From an uncultured Burkholderiales bacterium (lineage in GTDB: Bacteria > Pseudomonadota > Gammaproteobacteria > Burkholderiales > Burkholderiaceae_C): a stretch of DNA of 64,000 nucleotides. The notes under the pieces are model-generated. The model had not been told where the DNA came from, made no database searches, and was given only the letters and a program-made list of their open reading frames with translations. Within the stretch, counting starts at the first letter, position 1, and every line of letters starts with the position of its first letter. Both the position numbers and the translations under genes were made by a program. This document shows positions 53,552 through 61,725 of the stretch, piece after piece. The stretch is taken from assembly GCA_903871545.1 (NCBI GenBank), contig CAIQHG010000021.1, forward strand, positions 21,129-85,128, read 5' to 3'.

Positions 53552-54866
53552 AATTTAACCCTTTGTAAGTTGCTTTTTTAGCAAGGTGGAATATAGCTGC
53601 AATAAAAGAGCACAAAAGCACTAGGTACAAGGATAAGTATGTAATTAAAGTCAATAAAATGTTTGGAGAACTTACCAAAGATGCAGCGTCATTCGTTTTA
53701 AGTATCCCGTAAACCAACCAGGGCTGTCTTCCAACCTCCGTTACGTACCAACCCGCCTCAAGAGCTAACCATCCAGAAAAGGTCATCGCAACCAAAGATA
53801 CAGCAAGTAGTTTAGAGATTTCAAGTCCCCGTATGAATCTAATACTGGTCGCCCAACTCACCAAGACCATCAGCAACCCGACTCCCACCATGACCCTGAA
53901 AGCCCAAAATATTGGCGTCACTGGTGGATGGTTGGCCCCAAAATCTTTAATACCTTTGACCTCCCCATCAATCGAATGGGTTAGGTAAAGAGAGGCAAGT
54001 TTTGGGATGCTAAATTCGTAACGATTACTTTTTGTAGTCTCATCGGGCAGTGCAAATAAAACGGCGGGTACCCCTTTTTGAGTATCCCAAATCCCCTCCA
54101 TGGCGGCTACTTTTGCGGGCTCGTTCTCCAAAGTATTTAAACCGTGAGCATCTCCTGCTGCAATTTGTAACGGTATCAACACCGCGGCCACAAAAACACT
54201 CACCCTTAGCGAGAAAGTTATCTCTTGACTGCGATCCCCTTTTAGCCATCTGTAAGCGCTGATACCAGCAACCATAAAGGCACCGGTCAATCCAGATGCT
54301 AAGAGCATGTGGGTCAGACGGAACGGAAACGAAGGATTAAAGATAACTTGCATCCAACTGGTAACGTGGGCTTGTCCGTCTATCATGACAAAGCCGGCCG
54401 GAGTATGCATCCAAGAGTTAAGTGCCAAAATCCAAAATGCAGAAGCTGTTGTCCCCGCCGCCACGAGGAAAGTGGCAATTGTATGGACCCTCTCACTTAC
54501 CCTTCCTCGCCCGTAAAGCATGATCCCCAGCATAGTGGCTTCCAAGAAGAAAGCTGTAAGCACCTCATATGCCAATAAGGGACCGGCCACGTTGCCAACT
54601 GTATTCATAAACCCAGGCCAATTGGTCCCGAACTGAAAACTCATGGTAATGCCACTTACTACCCCTAATGCAAAGCAAAGGGCAAATATCTTGACCCAAA
54701 ACTGGTAGGCCTGCATCCAAGCCTCAATGCCTGTCGTGGTGAACCTCGTTTTAAAGAAAAGTAGGAACCAACCTAGCGATATCGACAAAGACGGAAACAA
54801 GATGTGAAAAGTCATGTTGGCCGCAAACTGAATACGGGCCAGTAAATGTGGGTCTAAGTAACTCAT
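53544..54866 (-). CDS. cydA: bd-type (cyanide-insensitive-like) quinol oxidase subunit I
   Basis: 440-residue CydA/CioA-family protein. Conserved heme ligand His21 lies in NMTFHILFPS; further blocks are FQFGTNWPGFM, YEVLTAFFLEATMLGIMLYG (core EVLTAFFLEATMLG), NSWMHTPAGF, the quinol-loop Glu/Lys segment ENEPAKVAAMEG and GWYVTEVGRQPWLVYG. The quinol loop is short, as in cyanide-insensitive CioA oxidases and unlike E. coli CydA. It reduces O2 with ubiquinol. An inverted repeat TTGAT-N6-ATCAA lies 210 bases upstream. Confidence 0.94.
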   Translation of the reverse strand: MSYLDPHLLARIQFAANMTFHILFPSLSISLGWFLLFFKTRFTTTGIEAWMQAYQFWVKIFALCFALGVVSGITMSFQFGTNWPGFMNTVGNVAGPLLAYEVLTAFFLEATMLGIMLYGRGRVSERVHTIATFLVAAGTTASAFWILALNSWMHTPAGFVMIDGQAHVTSWMQVIFNPSFPFRLTHMLLASGLTGAFMVAGISAYRWLKGDRSQEITFSLRVSVFVAAVLIPLQIAAGDAHGLNTLENEPAKVAAMEGIWDTQKGVPAVLFALPDETTKSNRYEFSIPKLASLYLTHSIDGEVKGIKDFGANHPPVTPIFWAFRVMVGVGLLMVLVSWATSIRFIRGLEISKLLAVSLVAMTFSGWLALEAGWYVTEVGRQPWLVYGILKTNDAASLVSSPNILLTLITYLSLYLVLLCSFIAAIFHLAKKATYKGLNYV

Positions 54867-55368
54867 AATATTTTATATATGTGGTGTGATTGCGATAACT
54901 TTTATAAACGGCGTCGATATGCTCGGATACCGGTGAGCAACACGCGCCGCAGGAATTAACTAAATCTAGCTATATTTCGCTAACTTTTAAGGGCTCTAGA
55001 TGTCTCCTTCTTAGTGAAGAGTCCCGTTTTGGCCAGAGAAAATCTGAAAAAATGTCTATTGCGTCGTTACTTACAGTTGATTTAACTATCAAGCCTTAAA
55101 TAATGACGATATTGTAATTTTTATCAAGAAACCGCTTAATAATTAAGGGTAAACCCTATTTCCTCTAGTGGTGGGTGTCAGTGGACGCCAGTTTGGAGAT
55201 TTGTTGCCACTTTTTTTTCTTGACTGAACGTTAAGACAACATACACCTATGCTCAATATTAGCAAGAGCAATTACAAATCAATACCGCCTCATATCCCCG
55301 TCCTGAAGAACCAGGTTTTAGGGCACGACTGATAATGAAGGAGCAATGTAGAAAAAGGCACACGAATT
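54867..55368. other. Promoter region of the bd oxidase operon
   Basis: About 500 bases without a convincing gene. Visible are the inverted repeat TTGAT-TTAACT-ATCAA (55077-55092), whose half-sites are FNR-like but spaced by six instead of four bases, and the palindrome CTTAATAATTAAG (55135-55147). Regulation by an oxygen sensor is plausible but unproven. Confidence 0.45.
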
Positions 55369-56046
55369 TTAGATAGCTTCTGTAAACTCTTGAATGGCTT
55401 TACCTTGTCTTTGCATAGAAGCAAGGTTTGCTTTTACAGAGTATTTGAGGAAATTTTCTTTGTGCCGTCTGTAATACAAAAGCCCCTGATTAACACTGGA
55501 GACTGAGGCACCTAAATTAATCATTTCATCCCATAAATTCCAATCTTCCTGGGGATGTTCCGTTTGATTCTTGGAGTAGCCAATTTTCTTGCCTATTGCA
55601 GTTTTATACATCATAGAGCCGTGATGTCCGCCTTGCCTATCCCAATATAAATCACCGTGATAGGGATGAGTTTTACCGGGTACACGTTGAATGATTTCCT
55701 CTTTGAGTTCCCCAGTTACGACTATGTCGTAAGTCACTATGTCGGTTTGCTGAAGTGACAAAAGCTCTACAGCGTCAGAACGCAACCAATTATCAGCTCC
55801 AAGAAACATGACATATTGAGTATTAACTCTCAACAGCATGTCTTGAAAGTTATCTACTATACCGAAATTAGTCTCTCTGAAAACATAATCTAACTGAGGA
55901 TAGAAACTTGGCAGGTGAAGGCAATCTTTAGCACCGTCGTCCACGAATAGTATTTTTTCAGGGCTAAGCGTTTGTGCAAGAACGGTTTCTATGCAGTGAG
56001 CAGCTAAGTGCCCATACCCATAAGAGGCAATGACGATGGTGAGCAT
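55369..56046 (-). CDS. Family 2 (GT-A) glycosyltransferase
   Basis: 225-residue GT2 protein: N-terminal LTIVIASYGYGHLAAHCIET and KILFVDDGAKDC for nucleotide-sugar binding, the DXD-like MFLGADNWLR near residue 90, and the late acidic HPQEDWNLWDEM typical of the catalytic base region. It is a short, single-domain, probably cytoplasmic enzyme that transfers a sugar to a glycan or other acceptor. No polysaccharide gene cluster is around it. No good ribosome-binding site is visible. Confidence 0.85.
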   Translation of the reverse strand: MLTIVIASYGYGHLAAHCIETVLAQTLSPEKILFVDDGAKDCLHLPSFYPQLDYVFRETNFGIVDNFQDMLLRVNTQYVMFLGADNWLRSDAVELLSLQQTDIVTYDIVVTGELKEEIIQRVPGKTHPYHGDLYWDRQGGHHGSMMYKTAIGKKIGYSKNQTEHPQEDWNLWDEMINLGASVSSVNQGLLYYRRHKENFLKYSVKANLASMQRQGKAIQEFTEAI

Positions 56047-56212
56047 TTGTTAAGAGCAATTAGCTGATTGTGGTTTGGATTGTATACAGTCAAAATGGTA
56101 AGTTTGATTGAAAAAGAATATTTTTGATCTATCTAAATGCTTTAAATTTTTAGTTCTGAAATAAAAAAGACACATTTGTAGTGCGATGAAATACATGGGG
56201 AAAAATAATTTT

Positions 56213-56530
56213 TTAAGTTGTTGTTTTGGAACCGGTGTCCATGCAACTTTTAAAAGCATTAGTTTTTAATTCTCCTAGCCACTGCGGCTTTTCCTTGGAT
56301 TTATTTAATAGTTCTTTTTTTTGTTGATCAGAAGTATTTTGATTGATGAAATCAGACTCGCACTTACAGTAATCTTTAAAATCTTGAGCATGGAGGGTGT
56401 GATTTCTTAACCCATTATGATCTGAGAGCTGCTCTTTTACGCAAGACTTTTGCAAGGTAGTTGTAATGTCTTGTGCTAGGCTAAAAGTGCTAATCAAAAA
56501 TAGGAATGGAAAATAAAATGGTTTAGACAT
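56213..56530 (-). CDS. Small exported protein with four cysteines
   Basis: 105 residues, not recognised. Signal peptide: FYFPFLFLISTFS, cleavage near SLAQD. The mature part has four Cys (KSCVKEQ, DYCKCESD, KSCMDTG), which may form two disulfides in the periplasm, and is otherwise polar and helical. GAGAG lies before the ATG. Family members of similar shape are common as lone hypothetical proteins. Confidence 0.7.
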   Translation of the reverse strand: MSKPFYFPFLFLISTFSLAQDITTTLQKSCVKEQLSDHNGLRNHTLHAQDFKDYCKCESDFINQNTSDQQKKELLNKSKEKPQWLGELKTNAFKSCMDTGSKTTT

Positions 56531-56989
56531 AAATAGCTCTCAATTTTTAATTTTTTTGTAACATCTAGCTTCCACATGAGTAAGAACTAAACAATTGCAA
56601 AGTTTATTGAGAACAATTCTTCTAGGGCATTGTATTTTTTAATTGATTATCTTTGGATAAAGCCCCGCGAATAGCACTATTACCTATCGGCTATTTGTCC
56701 AAATAACGAAAAAAATCTTATAAAAAGCTTATCTACTCACAGGGGAATAATTAAATTAGACCCCCATGGAGATGACTTTCCAATTTAAGTGAGAAAGAAA
56801 ATATAAACAAATACCACTTTAAACCAAAGTTCATAAAATTTTAAAAGAACTAAGAATGCGATGTGTATTAAGATAATAAACAGGAATATATGAATATTTT
56901 TTTATAGGCATTTAAACTATTACAAAAATCATATTTCTTTACCCTTCGTGGTTTTCAGAAAAATTCAAAATAATTAGACTTCCCTTAAA
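56531..56989. other. Divergent AT-rich spacer
   Basis: About 460 bases between two divergent genes, very AT-rich, with no supported gene. It should hold promoters for both. No clear operator or hairpin was recognised. Confidence 0.35.
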
Positions 56990-57634
56990 ATGCTAGAAAC
57001 AATCTGTGATATTTTGGTCGATGCTTACAAACGTAATTGGATAACCAGCAGAGACGGTAATGTCAGTATTCGACATCACGACAGAGACCACTTCTACATT
57101 ACTCCCAGCGGGGTCAGAAAACAAACGCTGCAACCAGATCAGTTTAAGAAAATTAAATTACTAACCGATAAATGGGAGGAGATGGAATACACCACTATAA
57201 GTCACAACTTAAAGCCAAGTGGTGAAATACCTTTGCATTATGGTCTTCAAAAGAAAATGGGGCAGCATAGCGATGAGGTAAGAGTCGTAGTGCATGTACA
57301 TCCTACTTATTGCATCGCGGCTATGCATGCAGGAATAAATCTAAACTCCATCAGCTCATCCTTTCCAGAGCTCAATCGATACACCAAAGTGGCGCCAAAT
57401 GTGGGCGATGTACAACCCATAAGCCAGGAATTAGCTGACCAGTGTCACAAAAATCTTAAACTTAATGACAAGGGCTTCATTGGATACGACATCGTTGGCA
57501 TCAAAGGACACGGGGTTGTAGCTATAGACGCAACTCCATGGCAAGCTTATGAACACATAGAGCGTCTTGAGCACATTTGCAAGATTGTTTTGGCCTCTGG
57601 GAAAAGCGCAATAGCAAATCGTGAAGAGCCGTAA
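56990..57634 (+). CDS. Class II aldolase/adducin-family protein
   Basis: 214 residues, the length of classical FucA/AraD-type enzymes. Motifs are GNVSIRHHDRDHFYITPSG (core GNVSIRHHD, phosphate-binding region), the zinc pair in VVHVHPTYCIAA and the third His in IKGHGVVAIDA. The substrate is probably a sugar phosphate or a related aldol; related proteins cleave fuculose-1-phosphate or epimerise ribulose-5-phosphate. The transcript ends in a strong hairpin that overlaps the stop codon. Confidence 0.9.
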   Translation: MLETICDILVDAYKRNWITSRDGNVSIRHHDRDHFYITPSGVRKQTLQPDQFKKIKLLTDKWEEMEYTTISHNLKPSGEIPLHYGLQKKMGQHSDEVRVVVHVHPTYCIAAMHAGINLNSISSSFPELNRYTKVAPNVGDVQPISQELADQCHKNLKLNDKGFIGYDIVGIKGHGVVAIDATPWQAYEHIERLEHICKIVLASGKSAIANREEP

Positions 57635-57648
57635 AGGGCTCTTCACGA
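57619..57648 (+). terminator. Hairpin terminator overlapping the aldolase stop codon
   Basis: Arms TCGTGAAGAGCC (57619-57630) and GGCTCTTCACGA (57637-57648) pair perfectly over 12 bp around a 6-base loop that contains the TAA stop (57632-57634). The following bases TTTCATT are only partly T-rich. The terminator starts inside the last codons of the gene, so a ribosome at the stop codon would cover it. Confidence 0.75.
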
Positions 57649-57657
57649 TTTCATTAA

Positions 57658-57855
57658 GTCAAGTCATTTATTTCTCAAAAAATTGCACAATTTATTGTTA
57701 GTAGGCTCTATAAGCCAAGAGATGTAAACAGTTCCAACTTGGTGGTGGCAGTAAAAGATGGTCCTCGCGAGTTTTCTCAATTCGCCTACAACGAGGAGTG
57801 GCTCGCCGACCCCAGAAACATTGATCAAGCGAGCCGCGCAAGCCCCTCGCTTTAG
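57658..57855 (+). pseudogene. Start-less coding remnant, possibly HipA-like
   Basis: A 65-codon plus-strand frame without a usable start, ending at TAG 57855. It reads RLYKPRDVNSSNLVV, then GPREFSQFAYNEEWLADP. The last block recalls the N-terminal domain of HipA-type toxins (a phrase like FxYDxxWLAxP), but this is a loose likeness. It may be a gene fragment. An 84-codon minus-strand frame overlaps it (57664-57918) and cannot be excluded. Confidence 0.3.
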
Positions 57856-57979
57856 CCATGGGGAGAGTTCAGTTACAACTCTTACAAACAGGCTGAAAGG
57901 TATGCGTCCGTGCAACACATATTGAATAGTTATCTTTAAGTCGGCACCACCGGGCCCCCTGTAAAATTTTGGAGCACGT

Positions 57980-58093
57980 ATGAGTGAAGTTATTAAAAAA
58001 AACCCCGGTCAATCAAGAGCCGTCAAGTTGTTACCGCTTCGATATATACCCCGTGATGAGCGTCATCCGCCGATAAGCTTGTTCCATGGATGA
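57980..58093 (+). CDS. Possible 37-residue peptide with good ribosome-binding site
   Basis: ATG at 57980 preceded by TTTTGGAG at ideal spacing (5 bases). The product is basic (MSEVIKKNPGQSRAVKL, then LRYIPRDERHPP). It overlaps in antisense with the minus-strand remnant at 58031-58219, so at most one of the two is likely to be meaningful. No homologue is recognised. It may be the start of a truncated gene. Confidence 0.25.
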   Translation: MSEVIKKNPGQSRAVKLLPLRYIPRDERHPPISLFHG

Positions 58094-58219
58094 GTAACCC
58101 AAATGTAACTCTTGGATTAGTCTTAACCATGCCTCATAGCTGTATGCTTCTGGCAAGTTGTCATCCACATGAGTCATGCCAGCTAGGCAGGCATATAGTG
58201 CTTGGCCGTTTGTTTTCGG
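58031..58219 (-). pseudogene. Decayed C-terminal coding fragment of unknown family
   Basis: A minus-strand frame of 62 codons ending at TAA 58031, blocked upstream by a TGA. It reads ALYACLAGMTHVDDNLPEAY, then a helix EAWLRLIQELHLGYSS and RRMTLITGYISKR. The amphipathic, protein-like sequence and the lack of a start suggest the end of a lost gene. The region 57640-58330 as a whole looks like a graveyard of gene ends. Confidence 0.35.
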
Positions 58220-58334
58220 TCAAAACGGTTGGAACACTAATGAAAAGCAATACTTAAATAACTATAAATTCAGGAACGGCTTGTCCGTTCACAGTTAAAT
58301 CGAAAATGTCCCAATTTTAAAATTAAAACTGTAG

Positions 58335-58348
58335 TTGACTTAAGTCAA
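58335..58348. promoter_or_regulatory. Perfect CRP/FNR-family dyad TTGACTTAAGTCAA
   Basis: A perfect 14-bp palindrome with the TTGA-N6-TCAA layout of FNR, ANR, FixK and Dnr sites. Its centre lies about 65 bases upstream of the PepSY start codon, a common place for activation. The inner bases (GAC/GTC) are nearer to Dnr/NNR (NO-sensing) sites than to FNR. The regulator is inferred, not seen in the window. Confidence 0.65.
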
Positions 58349-58406
58349 TCCAATTTGATGTGAATGAATTATGCTAAGTTTGTTCTTAAACCCCACGGAG
58401 TTCACT

Positions 58407-58745
58407 ATGTTTCGTCATTTCAGACTTGTAATCATTGTTTTAATGTGTGGAGCTATCTCCCCTTTTTCCTATGCATCTAAACCCAACAGGGAAGAGTATT
58501 TAATGGAATTAGAAAAGGCAACTATTACTTTAGTAGAGGCGGCAAATATAGCGGAGAAACAAGTTAGTGGAAAGGCAACGAAAGTTTCACTAAAAAAATA
58601 TAAGCTAGGACTTATCTATAAGATCGACATCCTTGACAAGGGAAAGAAGTTTGAAATTATGGTTGATGCAATGACGGGAGCTGTTATCTCATCAAATGAA
58701 GATAAAAAAATTCCAAGGTTAATATCTACAGCAAAGCCGAATTAA
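58407..58745 (+). CDS. Exported PepSY-domain protein
   Basis: 112 residues from ATG 58407, chosen because CGGAG lies upstream and the signal peptide then starts correctly (MFRHFRLVIIVLMCGA, cleavage near SYASK). An earlier ATG at 58371 is in frame but without such support. The mature part has one PepSY domain: ITLVEAANIAEKQVSGKATKV and YKIDILDKGKKFEIMVDAMTGAVI (core FEIMVDAMTGAVI). PepSY domains inhibit proteases or bind periplasmic partners and often adjoin redox or cytochrome genes. A perfect FNR/Dnr-type dyad lies upstream. Confidence 0.85.
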   Translation: MFRHFRLVIIVLMCGAISPFSYASKPNREEYLMELEKATITLVEAANIAEKQVSGKATKVSLKKYKLGLIYKIDILDKGKKFEIMVDAMTGAVISSNEDKKIPRLISTAKPN

Positions 58746-58842
58746 GCGTATTTAAGTTTAAAAAAGATTAGCCACAGCCGACTTATTTAAAGAATACCCC
58801 AGCTTAAAAAGGATATTTTTGACAAAAAATAAGTCGGCTCAA

Positions 58843-59136
58843 TTAAACTCCATCAATGATGTTCAAGCATGTATCGGCATTATTTTTACGTCCATCGATA
58901 ATGGACTGATAATCTTCACTGTTGTACCAAGCAAGCGCAGTGGTTTTGTCAGGAAACTCGAGAACTGCTACCCTGTTGTAGGGCAAAGAGCCCTCTAATT
59001 GCGTCATATCTCCGCCACGGATCAAATAACTCCCCCCAAACTTGTGAACGGTAGCAGCAACTTTGGTCGCATATTCTGATTTGTAAGCTTCCGTGTCGTT
59101 AACTAGCATTTGAGCTACAACATATGATTTTGGCAT
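58843..59136 (-). CDS. DUF1330-family protein
   Basis: 97 residues of the DUF1330 dimeric ferredoxin-like fold: YVVAQMLVNDTEAYKSEYA, GGSYLIRGGDMTQLEGSLP, RVAVLEFPDKTTALAWYNSEDYQ (core VLEFPDKTTALAWYNS), ending with the usual YQSIIDGRKN. Function in the family is unknown; it is related in fold to ABM-type monooxygenases. AGGA precedes the ATG. It follows the fumarase gene by 30 bases in the same direction, so co-transcription is likely. Confidence 0.9.
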   Translation of the reverse strand: MPKSYVVAQMLVNDTEAYKSEYATKVAATVHKFGGSYLIRGGDMTQLEGSLPYNRVAVLEFPDKTTALAWYNSEDYQSIIDGRKNNADTCLNIIDGV

Positions 59137-59166
59137 TCTATAAATCCTAAAAAAATGAGTTTTAAT

Positions 59167-60573
59167 TTAATCCAATGTGAAAAGACCTTTACTATTGGTC
59201 ATCTCAAGAGGGCGCACGAGACGGGAGAAAACGTCCCCAGTCATGCCCTCAAGTATATTAGCAGCCTCTTCAAGGGATGATCCGTTTTCCTGCGCGTAAT
59301 TTGCCATTGCTGCCGCTCTATCGTAGCCAATTGAAGGAACAAGTGCTGTCACCAGCATTAAAGATTGATTTAGTAAATCGTTTATGCGTCTTGGATTGGC
59401 CTCAATCCCTCGGGCGCAGTATGTCTCAAAATGCAATAAAGAACCGCTCAGCATTCGAATGCTTTGCATCAAATTATGAATAAGTAAGGGTTTGTAGACA
59501 TTTAATTCAAAGTTTCCCAAAGAACCACCAAACGTAATGGCAACATCGTTTCCCATGACTTGACAGCAAACCATGCTCAACGCCTCGCACTGAGTGGGGT
59601 TGACTTTACCCGGCATCATGGAGCTGCCTGGTTCGTTTTCAGGTATCGAGATTTCCCCTAATCCGCACCTTGGACCTGAGGAGAGCCAGCGAATATCACT
59701 GGTTATTTTCATTAGAGCTACAGCTAATGTTTTAATAGCTCCGTGGACAAAAACGAGTCCGTCGTGTGCGCTAAGAGCCGAGAATTTATTAACTGCACTA
59801 ATAAAGGGCAATCCCGTTACTTTAGCAAGACGAGCAGCAACTCTTTCACCAAATTCTTTGTGTGTGTTCAGTCCCGTGCCCACAGCTGTCGCACCCACAG
59901 CCAATGGGTATATGGAGGGTAAGGCTCCGTTAAGTACAAAAAAAGCATGATCAAGTTGGTCCACATAGCCAGAGAACTCTTGGCCTAGAGTTAAAGGTGT
60001 TGCATCTTGGAGATGGGTACGACCTATTTTCACAATAGAGTTGAAGGCCTGAGATTTGTTATTTAGTGATTGAATCAAAATATTAATTGCGGGCATCAAG
60101 TCCTTTACAACTCCCAAGCAGGTCGCTACATGCATCGCAGTTGGAATGATGTCGTTTGATGATTGGCCTAAATTAACGTGATCATTGGGGTGAATTAACC
60201 TGTTTTCACCGCGCTCTCCACCCAGTAGTTCAGATGCTCGGTTGGCTAAGACTTCATTCATATTCATATTAGTTTGTGTGCCAGAGCCGGTTTGCCATAC
60301 TGATAAGGGAAACTCATCATCGTGCAAGCCACTTTGGATCTCATCAGTGGCTTTACTGATTGCGACAGCCATAAGCTCAGGCAAAAGCCCCAATTCACAA
60401 TTAACATTTGCGCAAACCCCTTTGACTAAAGCTAAAGCTTTGATCATTTCACCAGGCATTCTCTCAGTCGATATGTTAAAGTGAAGCAAAGAGCGTTGAG
60501 TCTGCGCGCCCCATAATTTATTGGACTCAACTTTAATTGACCCCATCGTGTCGTGTTCTGATCTTGTCGTCAT
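59167..60573 (-). CDS. fumC: Class II fumarate hydratase
   Basis: 468 residues from ATG 60573; the frame is open to 60603, but the family begins close to [14 protein letters not shown]. Clear fumarase landmarks: [53 protein letters not shown] with the catalytic His, and the SS loop [11 protein letters not shown]. FumC interconverts fumarate and malate without an iron-sulfur cluster, useful under oxidative stress or low iron. It heads a likely transcript with the DUF1330 gene. Confidence 0.95.
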   Translation of the reverse strand: MTTRSEHDTMGSIKVESNKLWGAQTQRSLLHFNISTERMPGEMIKALALVKGVCANVNCELGLLPELMAVAISKATDEIQSGLHDDEFPLSVWQTGSGTQTNMNMNEVLANRASELLGGERGENRLIHPNDHVNLGQSSNDIIPTAMHVATCLGVVKDLMPAINILIQSLNNKSQAFNSIVKIGRTHLQDATPLTLGQEFSGYVDQLDHAFFVLNGALPSIYPLAVGATAVGTGLNTHKEFGERVAARLAKVTGLPFISAVNKFSALSAHDGLVFVHGAIKTLAVALMKITSDIRWLSSGPRCGLGEISIPENEPGSSMMPGKVNPTQCEALSMVCCQVMGNDVAITFGGSLGNFELNVYKPLLIHNLMQSIRMLSGSLLHFETYCARGIEANPRRINDLLNQSLMLVTALVPSIGYDRAAAMANYAQENGSSLEEAANILEGMTGDVFSRLVRPLEMTNSKGLFTLD

Positions 60574-60697
60574 TTTTACTTTACCAAGCCGATTATTTAC
60601 CAAACAAAGGCCATACCGTGCTTAAGAACATATCGATGTGCAATTGGCAGCAAGTTTTATGAATACCTGATGAGGAAATATTTATGAATTAAGGAGA

Positions 60698-61153
60698 TCA
60701 CTCTTTAAAGGCGGCCGTGTCCCCTGGATTTCTAAGCATTTTATTAACTGAGTCCAAGTGAAGCTCCTCATCAACTATCAATTCTCTTGCATAATCTTCA
60801 AGAGGCACAGAATGATCTTTGACTATTTTAAGTAGATCATAATAAGCAACCAGTGCGGCTTTTTCGTGATTTAGGCTCTCACAAAGAATATCGTCTATAT
60901 CATGTTGCTGAGACTCCAAAAGTGGACCTATTTTTAGTGACGGGTGACCACCAAGTAGCGTCACAAACTCTCCCGCTCTTTGAGCGTGCGATAGACTTTC
61001 CTCTGCATTTTTCTTAAGCCACGAAACGATTGGAATTCGGTTAGGTCCAAATACCATTAAGGAGTAATGCGTATATTTAACAACTCCAGACAATTCATGC
61101 TCCATTATGCGGTTTAGCCCGTCAATTGATGCTTTGATTTTGGTATCTTCCAT
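60698..61153 (-). CDS. Bacterioferritin-like diiron protein
   Basis: 151 residues from ATG 61153, preceded by CGGAG at good spacing; a GTG two codons earlier has none. It is a four-helix ferritin-like protein with metal ligands visible in MEHELSGVVKYTHYS, AEESLSHAQRAGEF, ESLNHEKAALVAYYD and VDEELHLDSVNKML. The sequence is nearest to bacterioferritin-type proteins, which store or detoxify iron, though a Dps-like or demethoxyubiquinone-type role cannot be excluded. An FNR-like half-perfect dyad lies at 61341. Confidence 0.85.
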   Translation of the reverse strand: MEDTKIKASIDGLNRIMEHELSGVVKYTHYSLMVFGPNRIPIVSWLKKNAEESLSHAQRAGEFVTLLGGHPSLKIGPLLESQQHDIDDILCESLNHEKAALVAYYDLLKIVKDHSVPLEDYARELIVDEELHLDSVNKMLRNPGDTAAFKE

Positions 61154-61340
61154 ATTCACTCCGTAAAAAAAAGAATTTTAAAAATTTCAGAGTGAACTTA
61201 AATCATCTTCAAAAATTTAACACAATCATGTAATTTATTTCAATTTTCAAAATTTTTCTGTTCGAAAACAAACACAAGAGTTAAATTTTTTATTCTTTAA
61301 ATTTAAAAAAATACTTTGTAAATAAATTTTTTTGCATTTT

Positions 61341-61354
61341 TTAATGAGCATCAA
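61341..61354. promoter_or_regulatory. FNR-like box TTAAT-N4-ATCAA
   Basis: TTAATGAGCATCAA matches the FNR consensus at nine of ten defined bases. It is 190 bases upstream of the bacterioferritin start and just after the stop of the small minus-strand gene at 61380. The surroundings are AT-rich, so a chance match is possible. Confidence 0.35.
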
Positions 61355-61379
61355 AAAAATCATCAAATCGATTAATCTT

Positions 61380-61544
61380 TTAGATTTTTAATTTATGAGT
61401 GTTACACAACAGTCCATGGATTTTGACTGATTTATATTTGGTCTTGGAATGGTCAAGCAGACACCAAAGGATGCGAGAAGTAAGAAGTTTTTCTGCTTTC
61501 CAACTTACCGACTTTAATCGCCAAATTTGCATTCCGACTTTCAC
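61380..61544 (-). CDS. 54-residue basic peptide with consensus Shine-Dalgarno
   Basis: GTG start at 61544 preceded by AAGGAGG at ideal spacing, the strongest ribosome-binding site I saw in the window. The product is basic and Trp-containing (VKVGMQIWRLKSVSW, LLTSRILWCLLDHSK, ending in CNTHKLKI). I do not recognise the family. It lies between the bacterioferritin and DUF427 genes. The strong translation signal argues for a real small protein. Confidence 0.5.
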   Translation of the reverse strand: MKVGMQIWRLKSVSWKAEKLLTSRILWCLLDHSKTKYKSVKIHGLLCNTHKLKI

Positions 61545-61725
61545 AACTCCCTCCTTTTTATAATAGCTCAATAATCAAATTAATTTAAAGCAATACAATT
61601 TATCGAAGATAGTACTTGTTATCAAAACTACCTAAAGCAACTTCAAGTTGCAGAAACTTCTGTTTAATTGCTTAGCCCTTATCATCCCACTTTCGCATTA
61701 CCAAGTTCATTTAAGGCGGATTATT

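Noticed and set aside
55077..55092. TTGAT-TTAACT-ATCAA upstream of the bd oxidase as a canonical FNR site
   Set aside because: The half-sites are right, but the spacer is six and not four bases, so it does not fit FNR geometry. Recorded only as an inverted repeat.
57664..57918. 84-codon minus-strand ORF after the aldolase gene
   Set aside because: No recognisable motif or ribosome-binding site; the plus-strand frame over the same bases looks more protein-like. Kept only as part of the decayed region.
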